This document shows positions 1-10,973 of a DNA stretch of 64,000 nucleotides, piece after piece. Source of the stretch: Neodiprion pinetum (taxonomy: Eukaryota; Arthropoda; Insecta; Hymenoptera; Diprionidae); the NCBI RefSeq assembly GCF_021155775.2, contig NC_060236.1:15488519-15552518 (forward strand), written 5' to 3'. The notes under the pieces are model-generated. The model saw only the letters and a list, made by a program, of their open reading frames with translations. It was not told the origin of the DNA and did no database searches. How positions within the stretch are numbered: position 1 is the first letter of the stretch; every line of letters starts with the position of its first letter. The position numbers were made by a program, and so were the translations under genes.

Positions 1-264
1 CCGGGACCAGAATGCCGGTTGGAGACCGGTCTTTGGGACGAGAGCAGGCGACGACTCGGGTAGGCGGGGCTATACAGAACATGGATGACGCGACAACTGG
101 CCCAGGGAAACTAAGGCCCAGCTGCGGACCAACTTCCGAAGCCAAGGTGGAAGCTATCGTGCAGAGATCTGTAATGGTACTGGGGTACAGTGTCGGGGAC
201 AGTGCCTTTCGGGTATCGGGCGCCACCCTATTGTATTTAGCTTTATCCCCATATAGCAGGCTCT

Positions 265-1411
265 GTGAGGGCGCACCGTCCCTTCCTGCATAATCGTGGG
301 ACTCATATGGATTTAGAACCGAAAAACCTAGATTTAAGAAAAGAACACGACGAGATGGTCTCCACGGAGACACACTCGTCGACAACAAAGCATGAAATCG
401 AGATCAAAGGTCTACGGGTGGACGAGGAGCCGTTAAACTCATTACTCATGACACATCGCAGTCTGACGGTTTCGGCAATCGCGGCAACTGCGGGGGAGGC
501 GGCCCCGGTGCAAACCGGGACTGACGCTCCGTCGAAAGCATCGCGAAGTAGAGCCCACCGTAGTAGGTCGTCGAGAAAGAGGGCTAGGAAGGCCAAGCTG
601 GCCTCCGAGAACTCCTCCGAGAAGAACTCTGCAGTGGACTCTTCTTCCACATCCACGCACTCCGCAAAGGGAGACCCAGTTGCTGGACAAGCCGTCACCA
701 GAGTGAGACAAACAAGTAGCCGGGTGCCGATGTAGCGAACAGGTCTGAAAAGACCCACCCCCTCCGATAAGACGCCCCAGAAGAGTCCACTTGGCTCCCA
801 AAAGAGGCCGGGCGGCGCTCGGGCGCAGGACTTACGGGACGAGGGCAAGGAGAGGCCGGAGGATGGTTATCCACCCCGCCAACTACTCCGAAGCCACTCT
901 CGACTTCAAGCGGGGTGACCTGGTGGTACATGCGCTGGGAGAAGCGATGCTCTCCATCTCAGAAGGGGAGGAGAATCCTCGCTCCAAGCAGTACCGGTGC
1001 AACCCAGGCATCCTATGGGTCTCGTGCTCCGTTGAAGGGGCGCTAACCTGACTACGTTAATCTATCCTTATCCTGACGCCTTGGGCGGGGGTTTCCTTCC
1101 AAATTCTGGAAAGGGAGCAACCGCCCAGGCTTACGAGGATGCTGACCATCCCTAATTTGCCGGTGGGATCGGAGGTCATCATAAGAAGGCTAAAGCACCA
1201 AAACGCTGGTCTCCAGACCGACCTCTGGAGGGTCTGGGACAGGAAGGATGGACCCACGTCTGTCCATGTTGTGTTGGGCGTGGCCGCCATATCTAGGGAT
1301 GTGCTCAGAGAAGAGGGACTACTGGCCCACTTCAACTTGGGGCGTATCTCCTTTGAGGAGGGCTACCCTAGGACGGGGAAGGGACCGACGACCCCTCCAA
1401 CTAACAGCTAG
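265..1411 (+). pseudogene. ORF1 (gag-like, DUF4780-like) relic
   Basis: Consecutive frame-shifted fragments (265-735, 791-1051, 1139-1411) read as one ORF1. The N-terminal part is rich in Ser, Arg and Lys, as in a nucleic-acid-binding gag. The 791-1051 and 1139-1411 parts resemble the DUF4780 region found in ORF1 of LOA-type insect elements, for example the stretch RTERW-like LQTDLWRVWDRKDG. Gag-like ORF1 proteins package element RNA. At least two frameshifts break it. No zinc knuckle could be placed with confidence. The DUF4780 match is from recognition, not a search. Confidence 0.5.
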
Positions 1412-1793
1412 GTCGAGGTAGCACCGCGGGAAGAGCTGTCAAAACCGTTAACGGGGCCCTCCTACGCCATTGTTCCGACGAAAGACATGGCCCCTTCGGG
1501 CTCAAGGACCAGCGGCTCAAGCGCCGTGGTCTAAGGTACAAATAATACCACCGGGAGAGGACACTATACCATAAGGTCCAGGGATCGCCCCCTAAGGGCC
1601 GACGAGCTCATCCGAGCCAGGCGGGAGAGCGTACTGGCAGATTTTTGCAGGAAACTGCCAAGTGCAACCCCACACCGGTGGTGTTGCCATAGTGGTATTA
1701 CGTGGCTGAGGACCCTGTGGATGAAGGAGAGAGGGAGGCTCGGTAACAAGACACTCGCATCCCCCGAAACCGCGAAGTTGACGTCCCGGCCCA

Positions 1794-2715
1794 ATGACCA
1801 CGAGGAGGATCAAGTATTGGCAGATCAACTTGCAAAACTGCAAAGCAGCCTTAGCTATTCATAGCTGCAGCTTAGCCGTGGAGCAAACAGACATATCAGT
1901 CATTCAAGAACCATGGATTATCAACGGACATGTTTCAGGACTAGACCGAAGGAACTGCGTGCTGGTGTACGAGTAAGGCGCGGCTGGACCCGGCCCGAGG
2001 GCAGCAGTCTTCATAAGCAACAGGCATCGTATACTAAGAGTCAGCCAGTTCCGCAGCAGAGACCTGATAGTAGCATTGATTAAACTAAGACGGGCGAAGG
2101 GTAGGATTATCGATTTAGGGGACGCAGGGAACTTGTCAGGTACTGTACTGACAGGAGACTACACCTGGTGATTGGCTGCAATGAAAATTCGCACTACGCT
2201 GTCTGGGGCAGCTCCGATACCAACGAAACGGGAACAGCCTTGCAGAATACCTATCAACGGTCGAGCTTAATATATTGAAGAAGGGCTCGCGACCGACCTT
2301 CGTCACCTCATATGCCAGGAAGTGATAGACGTGACACTCTGCAGCCCCAGGCTGTTGAATGTAATCAACGACTGTCGGGTGCAGGAAGAAGACACACTCT
2401 CAGATCACAGACACATCACGTTCCCTCTTGTAGGAGATGCTGACGTGGAATCGTCAGAGATTTGCCGGAATCCCAGGGCCACAGACTGACGCTCCTACAA
2501 TAAGAAGCTCCGATGGAGGCTCCAAGGACCATGCAGCCGTCTGTACAACACGAGCGCGGTAGAGAGTCAAGTCACTCACTTACGATTCTCCATAATCCAG
2601 GTTTTTGAGGAAACATGCTCCGGGAAGCTCAAGGTGAGAAAGTCCAAGGTCCCGTGGTAGAGCAAAGAGCTGGACAAACTCAGATCCAGCTCCCGGAAAC
2701 TCTTCAACAAAGCCC
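1794..2715 (+). pseudogene. ORF2 N-terminal endonuclease domain relic
   Basis: From 1794 the frame opens with IKYWQINLQNCKAA and then VIQEPWIINGHVSGL, the conserved start of an APE-type endonuclease in LOA/R1/I-group LINEs, where the Glu of QEPW is a catalytic residue. It runs into a stop at 1974-1976, and later fragments in other frames continue to 2715 (LFNKAL at the end). The endonuclease nicks target DNA to prime reverse transcription. Multiple stops make it inactive. The coding trace ends exactly where the TTAA-flanked insertion starts. Confidence 0.65.
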
Positions 2716-3015
2716 TTAAGGGGTATGGCCACTGTAAATTTTTTGAAAAATCGATTTTTTTTTTATTGGCTTCAAAAATAGTTTAAACCCTCTAGAATAA
2801 GGAAAAAAAGGTCCCGTGCGAGAAAAATTTTTTTTTGGCCCCCAAATCATCTTCAAGCGGAAAAACTGTCCTAGATATCGCGATGGATATCGCTGTTTGC
2901 ACATTCAATGGCGGCCTTACCAACGTCTTGCAAATATTCAAGATATACATACAAGATATTCACATACAACAGCACAAGAAAACAAATTTGAACTAACTGG
3001 TGATGAGAGGAATTA

Positions 3016-3112
3016 ACGACATCAGAGTCAGGGCGGCTAGGTGGTCTAGTGGAGTAAGGCTCCGGTAAAGCATCGCTAGATACCAGGTTCGATTCCTGGC
3101 TCCGTCGTTAAT
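3016..3112 (+). repeat. tRNA-like segment with A and B boxes (SINE-like), not a functional tRNA
   Basis: TGGTCTAGTGG (from 3042) fits a Pol III A box and GGTTCGATTCC (from about 3087) is a perfect B box. The T arm folds as ccagg, a 7-nt loop and cctgg. An outer stem, taacgac with gtcgtta, encloses the segment, but the spacing from that stem to the A box is too long for a tRNA and no anticodon arm is visible. A tRNA-derived SINE head or a decayed tRNA is the best reading. Confidence 0.45.
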
Positions 3113-3159
3113 TTTTCGAATTTACCAGTTTTTCAAATTTATATCTTCAAATATTCAAG

Positions 3160-3357
3160 ATGTTGGAGGTGGAAATTGGTGTACAGTTATATAATTTCTG
3201 CATCGAAGCCGACGCCAAACGCATTACGCACGCGGAGACATCTCTGAGCGACGCGGCAAAAAGTGCGCGCGCGCTCCAAAAATCCACCAGGAAAGACGAA
3301 GAAGACGAAAATTTGGTCATCGAAGGACAAATGTATGGTGCTGGGATTGCAGACTAA
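3160..3357 (+). pseudogene. C-terminal tail of a Mutator/Kolobok-like transposase
   Basis: A 65-residue frame with a basic, alanine-rich helix (ETSLSDAAKSARALQKS), an acidic stretch, and the ending EGQMYGAGIAD. I recognise this layout from the C-termini of insect transposases with the Mutator-like domain. The catalytic region is absent, so only the last exon piece survives inside the TTAA element. The frame is open upstream of the first Met into AT-rich sequence. It could instead be an unrelated short frame, but the ending is distinctive. Confidence 0.45.
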
Positions 3358-4153
3358 CGGTAAAATTTTTTTTTACCTTCTTTTTTTTATTTTTTCCAAT
3401 AAAAAACTATTCGCAAAACTTTAAACGCGTTTTTCTCGAAACACGGTTTTTCAAAATGGCACGCAGCATCACTCGAACAATTTTCATTTTTTTTACTTGA
3501 AATTTTGACCAGATGTGAACATTAACATTATCTTGAGAATGTCGATCGGGATTTTCAATAACTTTATTTATTGATTTTTTATTAACAAAAAACTAGCCGT
3601 TTTTTCGTCAAAAATCAATTTTTTTTTTCAAACGCATGCCAAATCCACAAAAATTGATAATTTTTAAAATCCGATCGACATTCTCTAGCTATAACCCTCT
3701 AGATTGATGGTTTTTTTTTTTTTTGTTCTAGATTCAAAAGTGCACCAGTGGTGCTGCGTGCCGCGGAGCCCTGCAAGCAAAACATGCCCCGGGAAGATGG
3801 CTGTGGAACCGCCATTTTGTTTTTTTTTTTGCTGTAAAAAAAATTTGATAATGAAGTTTAATGTATGCCCGATAACACCCTTAAAAGTTTTTTTTCAATT
3901 ACTTTCAATTTTGGAAGCAAAAAATTCGTGAAAAAACCTTTTTTTTTGGACCGTTACAGTGGCGTTACCCCTTAACGAAGTACCCTTGGGATACAGTAAG
4001 TCAAAGAATTTCAACCTTCTACTTGAATAACGTAGTATATAATTTGGCAACACCGCATTCTTTACTTCGGTGTATGTGCTCACGTACAAGCGTGTAATAC
4101 TTATGTGAAGGACGCTAAAGCAACCAGCAATATGTGGATTAATAATTCGAAAA

Positions 4154-4879
4154 ATGAGCGAAAACAGGTATTATTGGAGGAAAAAAAGTTTTAAAAAACG
4201 TTTATGATAATCAAATGCAACAAGGTGAAGTTGGCTAATCGATTCACAGTCTAAAAGAAGTCTTTAATAATAATCAAATTGACGGTGGTCGTGTTATACA
4301 CACACAAACACTTGCTCGTCAATTGCGATGCAAAAAGTGTACATCGGTACTTTCCTTGGAGGATATAAATGAAGAGAAGCGATCTGGGCTTTCACCCATA
4401 TTTTACATTATTTGTCAAAATTGCGAATCATTTGCGATGTCCACACTTCCAAGGAACACAAGTAAGCTGGATCTAGAACGCATTCTGATACAAATGTAAA
4501 AGCTGCAATAAGTCGGTAGTTTTGAATATTCATAATGATTAGGTCAATCTATGTATAGACAATCTTATATTATTTATGAACATCAACAACGCATGTGGGA
4601 AAATTATATATGAATTGTGCTACTGATAAAATTAACGCTCATTTGGCTTATGAAATCTGTATTGATTATAAATAAATATATTTTTTGACGATAAAGACAT
4701 CCACTTGAATAAATTACTCAGTACACTAAATATACCAGAAATGCATTGGAACACCTTTAAAACATATGAAAAAGAATTTGGTGAGACTATCGAGGAGTTA
4801 GGTTGAGATAGTTGCATTAGAGCGGTTCACGAAGAAAGAGATCCTACTATAAAAATCACGATGAATTGAGAACATTATT
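4154..4879 (+). pseudogene. Mutator-like transposase relic, exons 1 and 2
   Basis: An ATG at 4154 opens a basic peptide (MSENRYYWRKKSFKKR). After a frameshift, the frame ending at 4499 carries LRCKKCTSVLSLEDINEEKRSGLS and a second CxxC, matching the N-terminal cysteine region of the transposase at 10974. About 4690-4879 then reads HLNKLLSTLNIPEMHWNTF, matching exon 2 of that gene, with one in-frame TGA and a gtaagt donor at 4880. The catalytic exon is missing. This is a different subfamily from the 11-14 kb copy, shown by the sequence divergence. Confidence 0.6.
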
Positions 4880-4885
4880 GTAAGT

Positions 4886-5153
4886 TGGCATTCTCAGTAA
4901 TGTTCATTTTCACACCACGGAAAATAAAATTTCGTCTGATAGTAGACTGAAAAACTTTTTCTGATGAGTGTTGCAATCTCACACTTGTCAGAAAAAAGGT
5001 TTTTTTTTTATACTCGTATCGTAATGTAAATCATAATTAATTGTACACGATAGTAAACAATTACTCAGAATATTAATTTTTTAAGAGGACAGTATTTAAA
5101 ACCTATTTACAATTTTGAATTATAAATATGTCTATTAACATATTTAACTATGT
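4886..5153. other. AT-rich spacer, nothing recognised
   Basis: No coding trace. A stretch at about 5104-5140 resembles 6565-6600 on the other side of the foldback element, so the flank may be partly duplicated. Confidence 0.4.
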
Positions 5154-5157
5154 GTAT

Positions 5158-6562
5158 CGTGTGTCCACGAGGAAAGTGCACACCTTATGCGCGTGTGTTA
5201 AGTCGTTCGAATTTTATTGGCTGACGGTTACCGCCTGATTGAGCAGCCAACACGTCCGTAAAGCTGGCCCCCCTCACTTGCTGGGAAAAATTTTAAAAAA
5301 TCATGAATTGAAGAGCTATTTATAACCTCTACAATGCCGCAGCCCACAAATTTTGAGCTCATTTCTGTTACGAGAAAATCAATTTTGAAAAGTGGGGAGG
5401 GGAGGGGGGGGGGGGGGGCAGTTTACCGAAAAGGTAGCGCCCGCGAAGCGAAAATTTTTTTTTAAATTATTTTCACCAGGTGAAAATTAAGAGCTAATTA
5501 GGAGCTCCTGATATACGTTGAGAACAATGTCGTAAAAACAACCCCTATGGATATATCCACACCCGATCACGATGAGCGGCATAAAAAAAAAAAATTCCAA
5601 ATCATAAGTACTGGCATATTAGGTGAATTAGGAGCATTTAAATATCAACGATGACAATTTTTGATATTCAACCCTTGATGAAAACCGAAGAAAAAAAAAC
5701 ACCCTTGGAATTCATCGCAGCGAATTCTTTCTTACGGCAAAAGGTTCAGCGATTTAAGAGCTGAAAGGATATGCATAATTTGATTTTTGAGCTATTCCCC
5801 CCTGACCACCCCCTGCTCTGACTCGTTTTCGATCATCAGAGAACTACCCTTAAAATTCATCGCAGCGCATTCTTTTTTACGGAAAAATGTTCAGCGATTT
5901 AAGAGCTAACAGTATATGCATAGTTCTTCATAGCACTTCAATGTATGTATATCAGGAGCTCCGAATTAGCTCTCAATTCTCGTGTGTTCAAAATAATTTT
6001 TAAAAAATTTTTTCACTTCGGGGGAGCTACCTTTTCGGTAAGCTGCGCCCCCCCCCCCCCCCCCCTCGCCACTTTTCAAAATTGATTTCCTCGTAACAGA
6101 AACGAACTCAAAAATCGTGGTTTGCAGCATTGTACAGGTCATAAATAACTCTTTAATCCACGATTTTTGGAAATTTTTTCGAGCAAGTGAGGGGGTCAGC
6201 TTTACGGACGTGCAGCCGACGCAATAGCAATCGCGACTATCAGAAAATGTCCCTAGGAGCGCACCGTTACCTGTGGGCAACTGCTGTCGGTGTTGTTACA
6301 AAAAACAGTTCGTCGATTCGGAACTGATCCGAAGTAAAATAAATCAGACACACGTTATTTATCACTGTAATCCGAAAGTCATTATTAACAAAATACTTTA
6401 CCAAAACTTCGCGCTTCCCTTGTGATCATAACCTCTTCCGAGATCCTGAAAATCGCGATTGGCATTGCGTCGGCTGCTCAATCAGGCGGTAACTGTCAGC
6501 CAGTAAGATTCAAACGACTCGTCGCGCGCGCATAAGGTGCGCACTTTCCTCATGGACACACG
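5158..6562. mobile_element. Foldback element with long inverted arms and gtat TSD
   Basis: The left arm (5158-about 5515) and right arm (about 5945-6562) are imperfect inverted copies. Both contain the landmarks CGTGTGTCC at the tip, a G/C homopolymer, ACCGAAAAGGTAGC and AGGAGCTCCTGATATA. The outer tips are flanked by gtat at 5154-5157 and 6563-6566, consistent with a 4-bp target-site duplication. The right arm is longer because it carries a nested insertion (6212-6479). No transposase is encoded, so this is non-autonomous. Its superfamily is unknown to me. Confidence 0.6.
6212..6479. repeat. Nested palindromic insert in the foldback right arm
   Basis: GCAGCCGACGCAATAGCAAT at the left edge and the near-complement ATTGGCATTGCGTCGGCTGC at the right edge bound about 270 bp that the left arm lacks at the matching place. 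Either it inserted into the right arm, or the left arm lost it. Confidence 0.5.
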
Positions 6563-6714
6563 GTATATTTACAATTTTTTATTGTAAATACGTCTAATAC
6601 AGTTTGAAGTGTCAAATATCCAAATTGACGGATAATTCAGTTGTCGTAAATGTTTCTTGCCCAAAATGAAGTATGTATGATCAATAAAGATTAAAAAAAT
6701 TTCAATGTTAGAGT

Positions 6715-6757
6715 TCGTTTAAAGAACGGTGCCTCCGTTTACTCGAGCAACGTTATA
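6715..6757 (+). pseudogene. Mariner transposase relic, 5' piece
   Basis: The last codons before the MITE read CLRLLEQRY, and the frame resumes after the MITE at 8374 as YAIKFCFELGTTANETHEMIK. That is the N-terminal helix-turn-helix region of mariner transposases. Continuity of the frame across the 6758-8371 insert supports one interrupted gene. Confidence 0.45.
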
Positions 6758-8371
6758 GTTAGGGAGCTGGCTGACATTTTGGTAAATGATTTGTTCGTTT
6801 TTCATATCGATAGGGATGAAAGTTCAGATCAATACAAATCGATTTGGTGCAATTAATTAAGGTCCAACGTCCCTGCGTTTTTGAGTTACAGCGCTTCAAA
6901 AATGTAAAAAGAAGGGTACTAAATCATGTGTTTGTGTCTGCCTCTTGGACTGATGGACCGAATCGTCCTCAAAACGTTGAAAATCCAGAGGCAGACATCC
7001 AGGGCCCTGCATTATCACGGGACGTAGTTGTAAAAATGGAAAAAAAGCTCTGCTAAATCATTTGTTCGTCGTTCTAATTGCGTCCATTCGATTCAATAGG
7101 ACTACCCGAATACAAAAAAAAGTGTGCAGACATTTTGGTCACTGATTTTGAGGTGTACTATTTTTTGAAGTTCACGCAGAATCAAGGAAAAGTTGGTATT
7201 ACGGTTATTTATTGTTGGTATTAATAGTTTTAGTATTATTATATTGTTGAGTGTTTTTTATTGGATCCAATAAAAAAAAAAAGAAAAAAAATAGTTTATT
7301 ACAACGTCAGAAGACGCAAATAAATTTAAGGATGTATGTCATGGATCGTCCCAGCCAAAAATTGTATACGACAGACTTTTCGTACTTTGTTACTTAATCA
7401 AAATCTGAAAAAAATCAACAACATTCGGCATGCTATGAACAACAATCATCAATAATAATATTGCCCAAAAGTTATTAACTAAATTGTTTAAACAAATAGT
7501 TATTTAACAATTTATTATATACGTATAGGTATATACCTACACATATATCTATGTATAGGTATGTCCCAACTCTCTACGGAGTTATAACGTTCTCACTTTC
7601 TTCTCTCTAAGAAAGAAAGACAAACAATACAGTTCATTTTATACCTGCGGGATGGCAGGTAACAGATTTAGGACCCGAATATTTGAAATATGTTTTCAAA
7701 ATTGTTCCTATCGATTGCTTGCATGTACCATTAATTATTTTCATGAACATTTTGTAGGCGCAGAATTTTTTACTTGTGGCTTGGCGCGAGCGTAGAGTTA
7801 AAAAAAAATTTATATTCAAATGGTCTGCCGTTGGAAAATCAGGGGTCTGGATGTCTGCCTCTGGATTTTCAACGTTTTGAGGACGATTCTGAGCAACAGT
7901 CCAAGAAGCAGACACGAACAAATGATTTAGCAGACCTTTTTTTTACATTTTTGAAACGCTGTCAATTGACAACTCAGCGCTACCATGGTGGCAGACCATT
8001 TTTCTGTGGCCCTTCACATTGTTTTTAATCGAACAATTCAGGTTTGCCGAGCAAACATTTCATATACACGTTTTTAAATCATAAGAAAAAAACTTAAAAA
8101 ATTTACTACTACAAAAGTCAGAGGTCTGGATGTCTGCCTCTGGAATTTGATCGTTTTGAGGATGATTCTGACCATCAGTCCAACAGGCAGACACGAACAA
8201 ATGATTTAGCACACCTTTTTTTAAAATTTTTTAAGCGCTGTCAATTGACAACGCAGGCCTGTCATGGTGGCAGACGCGGTCCTTAATGTTTCTTATGGTA
8301 CAAAAATTGATATTAATAATGTCTGCCAGACGAACAAATCATTTAGAAATTTTGGCAGCCAGCTCCCTAAC
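6758..8371. mobile_element. TA-flanked MITE with internal foldback repeats
   Basis: The ends carry perfect 16-bp inverted repeats GTTAGGGAGCTGGCTG (6758-6773 and 8356-8371), and TA lies directly outside both, as in Tc1/mariner-type insertions. Inside, a module with GTGTCTGCCTCTTGG and CCAGAGGCAGACATCC recurs near 6930-7000 (plus), 7840-7920 (minus) and 8120-8195 (minus); each module is itself a hairpin. Short frames that seem to encode a shared peptide are only this repeat read in several places. No transposase is present. Confidence 0.65.
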
Positions 8372-8373
8372 TA

Positions 8374-8475
8374 CTACGCGATAAAATTTTGTTTCGAACT
8401 CGGTACAACCGCAAATGAAACCCATGAAATGATCAAAAGTCCCCAGCCACCCTACAGCTCGGATGTAGCTCCCTG
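8374..8475 (+). pseudogene. Mariner transposase relic, 3' piece with internal deletion
   Basis: YAIKFCFELGTTANETHEMIK is a mariner N-terminus; it runs straight into QPPYSSDVAP, which corresponds to the C-terminal catalytic motif of mariner (normally several hundred residues later). The core of the gene has therefore been deleted in frame. What follows (from about 8476) is retrotransposon-like sequence again. Confidence 0.5.
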
Positions 8476-8519
8476 GTACCCAGCCGGTCCAGGCCATTCA
8501 AGAGACCGTGACGAGGCAC

Positions 8520-9990
8520 TTTGACTGGGGTTCACTTTAAAATCAACCTACACTCCGGAAAGGCTCGAAGGTGATTGGGGACAGGTGCGCTGCTTAGCTA
8601 AGACGCCCCACAACCCGACCCTCGCGAAAAGGTCCCCCTCCGTCGCTCTGTCTGGGCGGGAAATATTCAGTCTGAAATGCTATCCGGACAGACCCTGTAG
8701 CTTTAATCGTCACAGGTGACCACTTCTCTCCCATGGCAAACAAGATGCAGAAAGCACTTGACTTTGGTCAGAACTGGCGTGTATCTTAGTCGCTGAGGTT
8801 TAATCCCAGCAAAACCGAGATGGCACTCTTCATCAGAGAGCGCAACCTGACGATGGGTCATGTCGACATCTTTGGGGCGAAACTGACCCTCTCACTGAGG
8901 TGCTCTGCCTGGGCGTCACCCCGGACAATAAATTTTCGTGGAAGACCCACAGCGACCACCAGGCACAGAGGGCCACGGCCACTTACCAGCCCTGCAGAAG
9001 GATGGTGGGCCGAACCTGGCTACTGCAACCGAGAGTGATTCGATGGATATTCATAGCCATCATCCTACCTCAGATCACTTATGCCTCGCTTATTTTGTGG
9101 CTCGCAATGGGTAAGGTCATAATCCACAAGGCATACGACTGCATCTACTGGATAGCAATCCTCGGTATGACGAGGGCTCTTAAAACCACCCCCAGAATTG
9201 CCATGAGGGCTCTTCTGGTTCTTCCACTCCCACACACCATGGTGGAGGAGGCGGCCTGAAGAGCGGCGTTACGCTTGTGGCGTCTGAGGCTTTGCAGGCA
9301 CACCAGTGTACGGCACACGGTAATACTGCACCGGGTAGGGGCACCACAGACCACCCATGAGCGGCGACCATTGCCCCAGCGGATTCTAGTTTGCCCACGC
9401 TTTCAGGGTAACCTACCCCCACAGAGAAAACTGGGTGAACAGCCCAGATGAAATACTCTGGCTAAAGGGATTCGTGTGTTACACAGACGGGTCTAAAACA
9501 GAAACGGGCACTGGGGCCGGCATCTGGTGCGGGGGACCCAGAAGGAGTATTTCATTCGGCCTGAGACCCACGGCCTCAGTGCTTCAAGCCGAAGTGTATG
9601 CCTTACCAGCCTGTGCCAGGTACATTCTGAGCAGGGGCTACAAATGCAAGCACATTTACATTCGTAGCGACAACCGAGCTGTAGACAAATCCTTGAACGC
9701 ATACGTCATAAGGTCAGTGTTGGCATGAGACTGCGTTAGCTTACTAACACGGCTGGCACAGGACAATCGCGTGAGCTTTCTATGGGTGCCAAGACATAGC
9801 GGCATCCAAGGCAACGAGCTGACGCACAACCTAGCCAGAGAGAGCGCCTCTCGCTGAACAAGCGACGAAGACTGCCTCACTGGCATATCTCCAGGGTACG
9901 TGAAGTGCCTATCCAGGAATCAGGCTCAGGCCCGCTTTGCGAAACTCTGGGACAATGCATCAGGCACGGCTCACACGAGGGCTCTATTAC
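8520..9990 (+). pseudogene. 3' part of LOA/R1-like ORF2: RT thumb and RNase H relic
   Basis: Frame fragments read on from the region after the RT catalytic site: TGDHFSPMANKMQKALDF, NPSKTEMALF, LGVTPDNKFSWKTHSDH and RMVGRTWLLQPRVIRWIF. From 9435 an RNase H domain follows with YTDGSKTETGTGAGI (first Asp), LQAEVYAL (Glu) and IRSDNRA (second Asp). RNase H removes RNA from the RNA-DNA hybrid during retrotransposition and is typical of I-group LINEs. Frameshifts and stops (for example 9259 and 9728) inactivate it. It is probably the same insertion as 1-2715; the palm domain between them is missing. Confidence 0.7.
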
Positions 9991-10412
9991 AAGGGCCATC
10001 GCATAGATGAGGAGCTAAGATTTCGACATATGTGTGTGTTTTGTTTTATTTCAGTTTACTTTTCAGAGACTTCCAAAATCACAAAATAACGATTTTTCCT
10101 CAGCATGAATCATTACGACAACGTTATTAACTTCAATATTCATGTAAGAACTCTCCTTCGCCAGGATGCAATATTTCGCACACTGAAGAGTAAGAGAACA
10201 GGCCATGTGACTTCAGCTTCCACGAATAAGTGAAAAATTCTCTTTCACGACTGGAAATGTGATGCTCTAGGTAATTCGTCAATATCAAAAACGTCAGCGA
10301 TAACGCCATCTCGAAATATCTAAAATAATTGTTATATTTGCCTGGTGGTTGGTGGACTTTCTTGATAATGTCATCCGAAAACAGAATTCTAACTTTGATC
10401 GAGCGTTTTCAT
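9991..10412. other. Intergenic, nothing recognised
   Basis: After the retrotransposon ends there is AT-rich sequence with no frame, repeat or motif that I can support. Confidence 0.5.
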
Positions 10413-10473
10413 TCTAAAGACCATAGGACGATAAGCATAGTGAATCGGCCCCAGAAGAACATCTGGATCAACC
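10413..10473. repeat. Left member of a distant inverted pair (with 20012-20068)
   Basis: About 57 bp including CATAGTGAATCGGCCCCAGA is present in inverted orientation at 20012-20068 with a handful of mismatches. The pair brackets 9.6 kb. It could be the ends of one large composite element or two copies of a smaller repeat. No target-site duplication is visible outside either copy. Confidence 0.5.
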
Positions 10474-10644
10474 TTTGAGGGTATTTGGAACCATTGAAAG
10501 AATATCGGGCACTCCAAAACATATACAATGCGACGAAGATGCTGAAGAGTTTTCTTTTATTGGAGATATTTTTTCAATGACTTTTGAACAAATGCAAGAC
10601 TTCGAATTATTACCTTTAGACGTAGACATACTTTCATTCGCATG
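10440..10644 (+). pseudogene. Coding-like fragment, unassigned
   Basis: The plus frame through 10440-10644 is open and has protein-like composition (SESAPEEHLDQPL, then an acidic stretch with FSFIGDIFSMTFEQMQDFELL) ending in a stop. The first part is shared with the inverted partner at 20 kb. It has no usable upstream start because a stop lies just before it. I do not recognise the family; an acidic C-terminal tail of a transposase is one possibility. Confidence 0.25.
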
Positions 10645-10973
10645 AAAAAATCGTTGAATAATATTAAGGTAGTTCTTTCCCGACAGTGCAGTCCAGAAGT
10701 TTTGGCTCACCACCTATGTTTTACGTATCTATGGAACTAACATTGTAGGCCAAGTTTATTTGACTGGACTGTACCCCTCACACTATTATACTCTCTATAC
10801 AGATACGCTCATACTACGGTAACTTTTGTCTGTATGAATATCTGGCAACGTCGCATATTTTTTTTCTTACTCGCCTTGTACAGCCCGGGTTCACGTATAG
10901 TTTATTCTCGACGTAAACATAAGTATTTGATTTATTTTATTGCGATTGAAGTGATTTCATTTAAGAACTAATA

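Larger units (their letters stand above)
1..2715 (+). mobile_element. 5' part of a decayed LOA/R1-like non-LTR retrotransposon
   Basis: GC-richer than its surroundings, this block reads on the plus strand as a broken ORF1 followed by an apurinic-endonuclease-like ORF2 start. Its 3' counterpart (RT thumb plus RNase H) is at about 8520-9990, so later insertions and loss of the RT core separate the two. Many frameshifts and stops show it is an old, inactive copy. The break at 2716-2719 (ttaa) is the insertion site of the next element. The LOA/R1 assignment rests on the endonuclease opening and the RNase H domain; it is family-level inference. Confidence 0.7.
2720..3971. mobile_element. TTAA-flanked Kolobok-like DNA element
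   Basis: Terminal inverted repeats: GGGGTATGGCCACTGTAA at 2720-2737 and its near-complement at 3954-3971 (16 of 18 matching). Both ends are flanked by ttaa (2716-2719 and 3972-3975), which fits a TTAA target-site duplication. Kolobok and piggyBac elements make such duplications. The inside is AT-rich with long T and A runs and contains a Mutator/Kolobok-like transposase tail (3160-3357) and a tRNA-like Pol III motif pair. At about 1.25 kb it is an internally deleted, non-autonomous copy. It interrupts the retrotransposon relic. Confidence 0.65.

Noticed and set aside
3016..3112. A functional tRNA gene
   Set aside because: The acceptor-like stem is too far from the A box and no anticodon arm can be drawn, so only Pol III boxes are supported.
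6844..8028. Frames sharing a peptide with SASWTDGPNRPQNVENPEADIQ-like sequence
   Set aside because: They are the same hairpin module read in both orientations inside a MITE, not related genes.
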